Assembly (NCBI RefSeq): GCF_001428665.1
Contig: NZ_LMIJ01000047.1
Coordinates: forward strand, 63,450 to 127,449
DNA: 64,000 bases
DNA from: Acidovorax sp. Root219
GTDB taxonomy: Bacteria; Pseudomonadota; Gammaproteobacteria; Burkholderiales; Burkholderiaceae_C
Reading direction: 5' to 3'
Shown here piece by piece: positions 63,094-64,000 of this stretch. The notes beneath the pieces are model-generated. The model was not told the DNA's origin. It was given only the letters and a program-made list of their open reading frames with translations, and ran no database searches. Each line of letters opens with the position of its first letter. Positions within the stretch are counted from its first letter, which is position 1. A program made the position numbers and the translations under genes.

Positions 63094-63743
63094 GCGGCGC
63101 TACCGGCATGAAGCTGCACCACTTCTTTCGCAGCGGCACCTCGCACCGGCTGCGCATCGCGCTGCACCTCAAGGGCCTCGAAGTCGAACACATTCCCGTG
63201 GACCTGCGCCAGGAAGAGCACCTGGGTGACGCTTACCGCGCCATCAACCCGCAGAGGCTGGTGCCCGCGCTGCAGCATGACGGGCAGACTTTCATCCAGT
63301 CGCCCGCCATCATCGAATGGCTGGAGGAGCGCTACCCCGAGCCGCCGCTGCTGCCGGCGGGCGCCGATGCCCGCGCCCACGTGCGCGCCCTGGCCGCACT
63401 GGTAGGCTGCGATATCCACCCGGTCAACAACCGCCGCATCCTGGAGTATTTGCGCCACCAATTGGGCTGCGACGAGGTAGCGGTGAATGCCTGGTGCGCC
63501 ACCTGGATAGGCGCGGGCTTCGACGCCTATGAGGCGCTGCTGGCGCGCGATACCGGGCGCGGCGCCTTCAGCTTCGGGCATGCGCCCACGCTGGCCGATG
63601 TGTACCTGTTGCCCCAGGTCGAAAGCGCGCGCCGCTTCCAGGTCGATCTGGCGCGCTGGCCGCTCATCAGCGCGGTAGACGCGGCCTGCGCTGCCTTGCC
63701 TGCCTTCCGGCTCGCAGCGCCTGCGGCCCAGGCGGGCGCGTGA
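63090..63743 (+). CDS. maiA: Maleylpyruvate/maleylacetoacetate isomerase (zeta-class GST fold)
   Basis: GST-fold isomerase of 217 residues turning maleylpyruvate into fumarylpyruvate, as NagL does. The N-terminal thioredoxin domain begins MKLHHFFRSGTSHRLRIAL; SGTSHRLRIAL replaces the SSxSWRVRIAL glutathione motif of many zeta GSTs, with the catalytic Ser kept. IQSPAIIEWLEERYPEPPLLP and the Asp-rich TLADVYLLPQ of the C-terminal domain are canonical. Start 63090 overlaps the hydrolase stop; an ATG six codons later (63108) is possible. Last enzyme gene of the operon. Confidence 0.92.
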   Translation: MSGATGMKLHHFFRSGTSHRLRIALHLKGLEVEHIPVDLRQEEHLGDAYRAINPQRLVPALQHDGQTFIQSPAIIEWLEERYPEPPLLPAGADARAHVRALAALVGCDIHPVNNRRILEYLRHQLGCDEVAVNAWCATWIGAGFDAYEALLARDTGRGAFSFGHAPTLADVYLLPQVESARRFQVDLARWPLISAVDAACAALPAFRLAAPAAQAGA

Positions 63744-63837
63744 GTGCCCGGCCCGGCAGCGGCTTCCGATAGACTGCGGCCTCACGGATTGCCGCTGCCT
63801 GCTGTCCACCACCGCCCGCCTGCTCGCTTGTCTGCCC

Positions 63838-64000
63838 ATGTCCTCATCCCATTCCCCAGCGCTTGAAGAACTGCCCGGCCACTACATCCGCCGGTTGCAG
63901 CAGATCGCGGTGGCCATCTTCCTCGAAGAGACGCAGGAAGTGGGCATCACCCCCGTGCAGTTCGCCGCGCTGGCGGCCGTGCAGCGCGAACCGGGCCTGG
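63838..64000 (+). CDS. MarR-family transcriptional regulator, cut by window end
   Basis: Only the first 54 residues are in the window. MSSSHSPALEELPGHYIRRL, then a helix and TPVQFAALAAVQREPGL, the start of a MarR winged helix. It lies 94 bp downstream of the isomerase gene on the same strand. It is the obvious candidate for the protein that binds the palindromes at 59911-60056, responding to 3-hydroxybenzoate or gentisate; family and placement support this, but no effector pocket can be seen. Confidence 0.75.
   Translation, partial: MSSSHSPALEELPGHYIRRLQQIAVAIFLEETQEVGITPVQFAALAAVQREPGL

Overview
The window is a stretch of high-GC chromosome from a betaproteobacterium, most likely Burkholderiales and probably Comamonadaceae (Acidovorax/Delftia/Comamonas type). 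The grounds are high GC with strong G/C third-position bias, a Bug/TctC-type orphan receptor beside a gentisate operon, many ABC and TRAP solute receptors, and two copies of a GC-rich intergenic repeat I associate with Comamonadaceae. I see no phage, IS, CRISPR, rRNA or tRNA. It reads as ordinary chromosome rich in catabolic and transport genes. About 66 protein genes are called, two of them cut by the window ends.

Layout. (1) <1-8482: a minus-strand GABA/polyamine operon (gabT, ABC ATPase, solute receptor, two permeases, gabD-like dehydrogenase cut by the left end) divergent from a MocR/GabR-type regulator. (2) 8503-18206: a minus-strand hydroxyproline catabolic block: dihydrodipicolinate-synthase-like deaminase, LivJ-type receptor, 4-hydroxyproline epimerase, three-subunit FAD/[2Fe-2S] dehydrogenase, TRAP transporter and a GntR/FadR-type regulator. 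(3) 18686-26250: alaS and a hydrolase, then a minus-strand set (renalase-like oxidase, gluQ, trmB, diguanylate cyclase). (4) 26326-31085: LysR regulator, two pirins, DoxX and flavodoxin-like genes, trhO. (5) 31226-42565: ParA/FlhG-like ATPase with a diguanylate cyclase, SulP transporter, BON lipoprotein, cystathionine beta-lyase, divergent arylesterase/ABC ATPase, rlmB, sirtuin, an amino-acid-type receptor and two uncharacterised genes.

(6) 42800-48715: a signalling operon: soluble PAS hybrid-type kinase, single-domain response regulator, and a 1217-residue REC-GAF-PAS-GGDEF-EAL protein. (7) 48789-55497: retropepsin-like protease, then valine/isobutyrate catabolism (mmsB, acyl-CoA dehydrogenase, mmsA) with a divergent LysR gene and several unrelated small genes interspersed, one a DUF488 gene broken by an in-frame amber codon. 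(8) 55503-58749: inositol-phosphatase-family, Nudix, thioesterase, PH-domain, EF-hand and DUF3309 genes. (9) 58873->64000: a complete 3-hydroxybenzoate/gentisate route (6-hydroxylase, gentisate dioxygenase, fumarylpyruvate hydrolase, maleylpyruvate isomerase) with a divergent Bug-type receptor, operator-like palindromes in the divergent promoter and a MarR gene at the right edge.

Most interesting regulatory signals: a 19-nt AT-rich element (18/19 identical) in front of both transcription units of the hydroxyproline block, a perfect 50-bp palindrome between convergent genes at 30287-30336, and the palindrome pair in the gentisate divergent promoter. No wholly new enzymatic system is evident.
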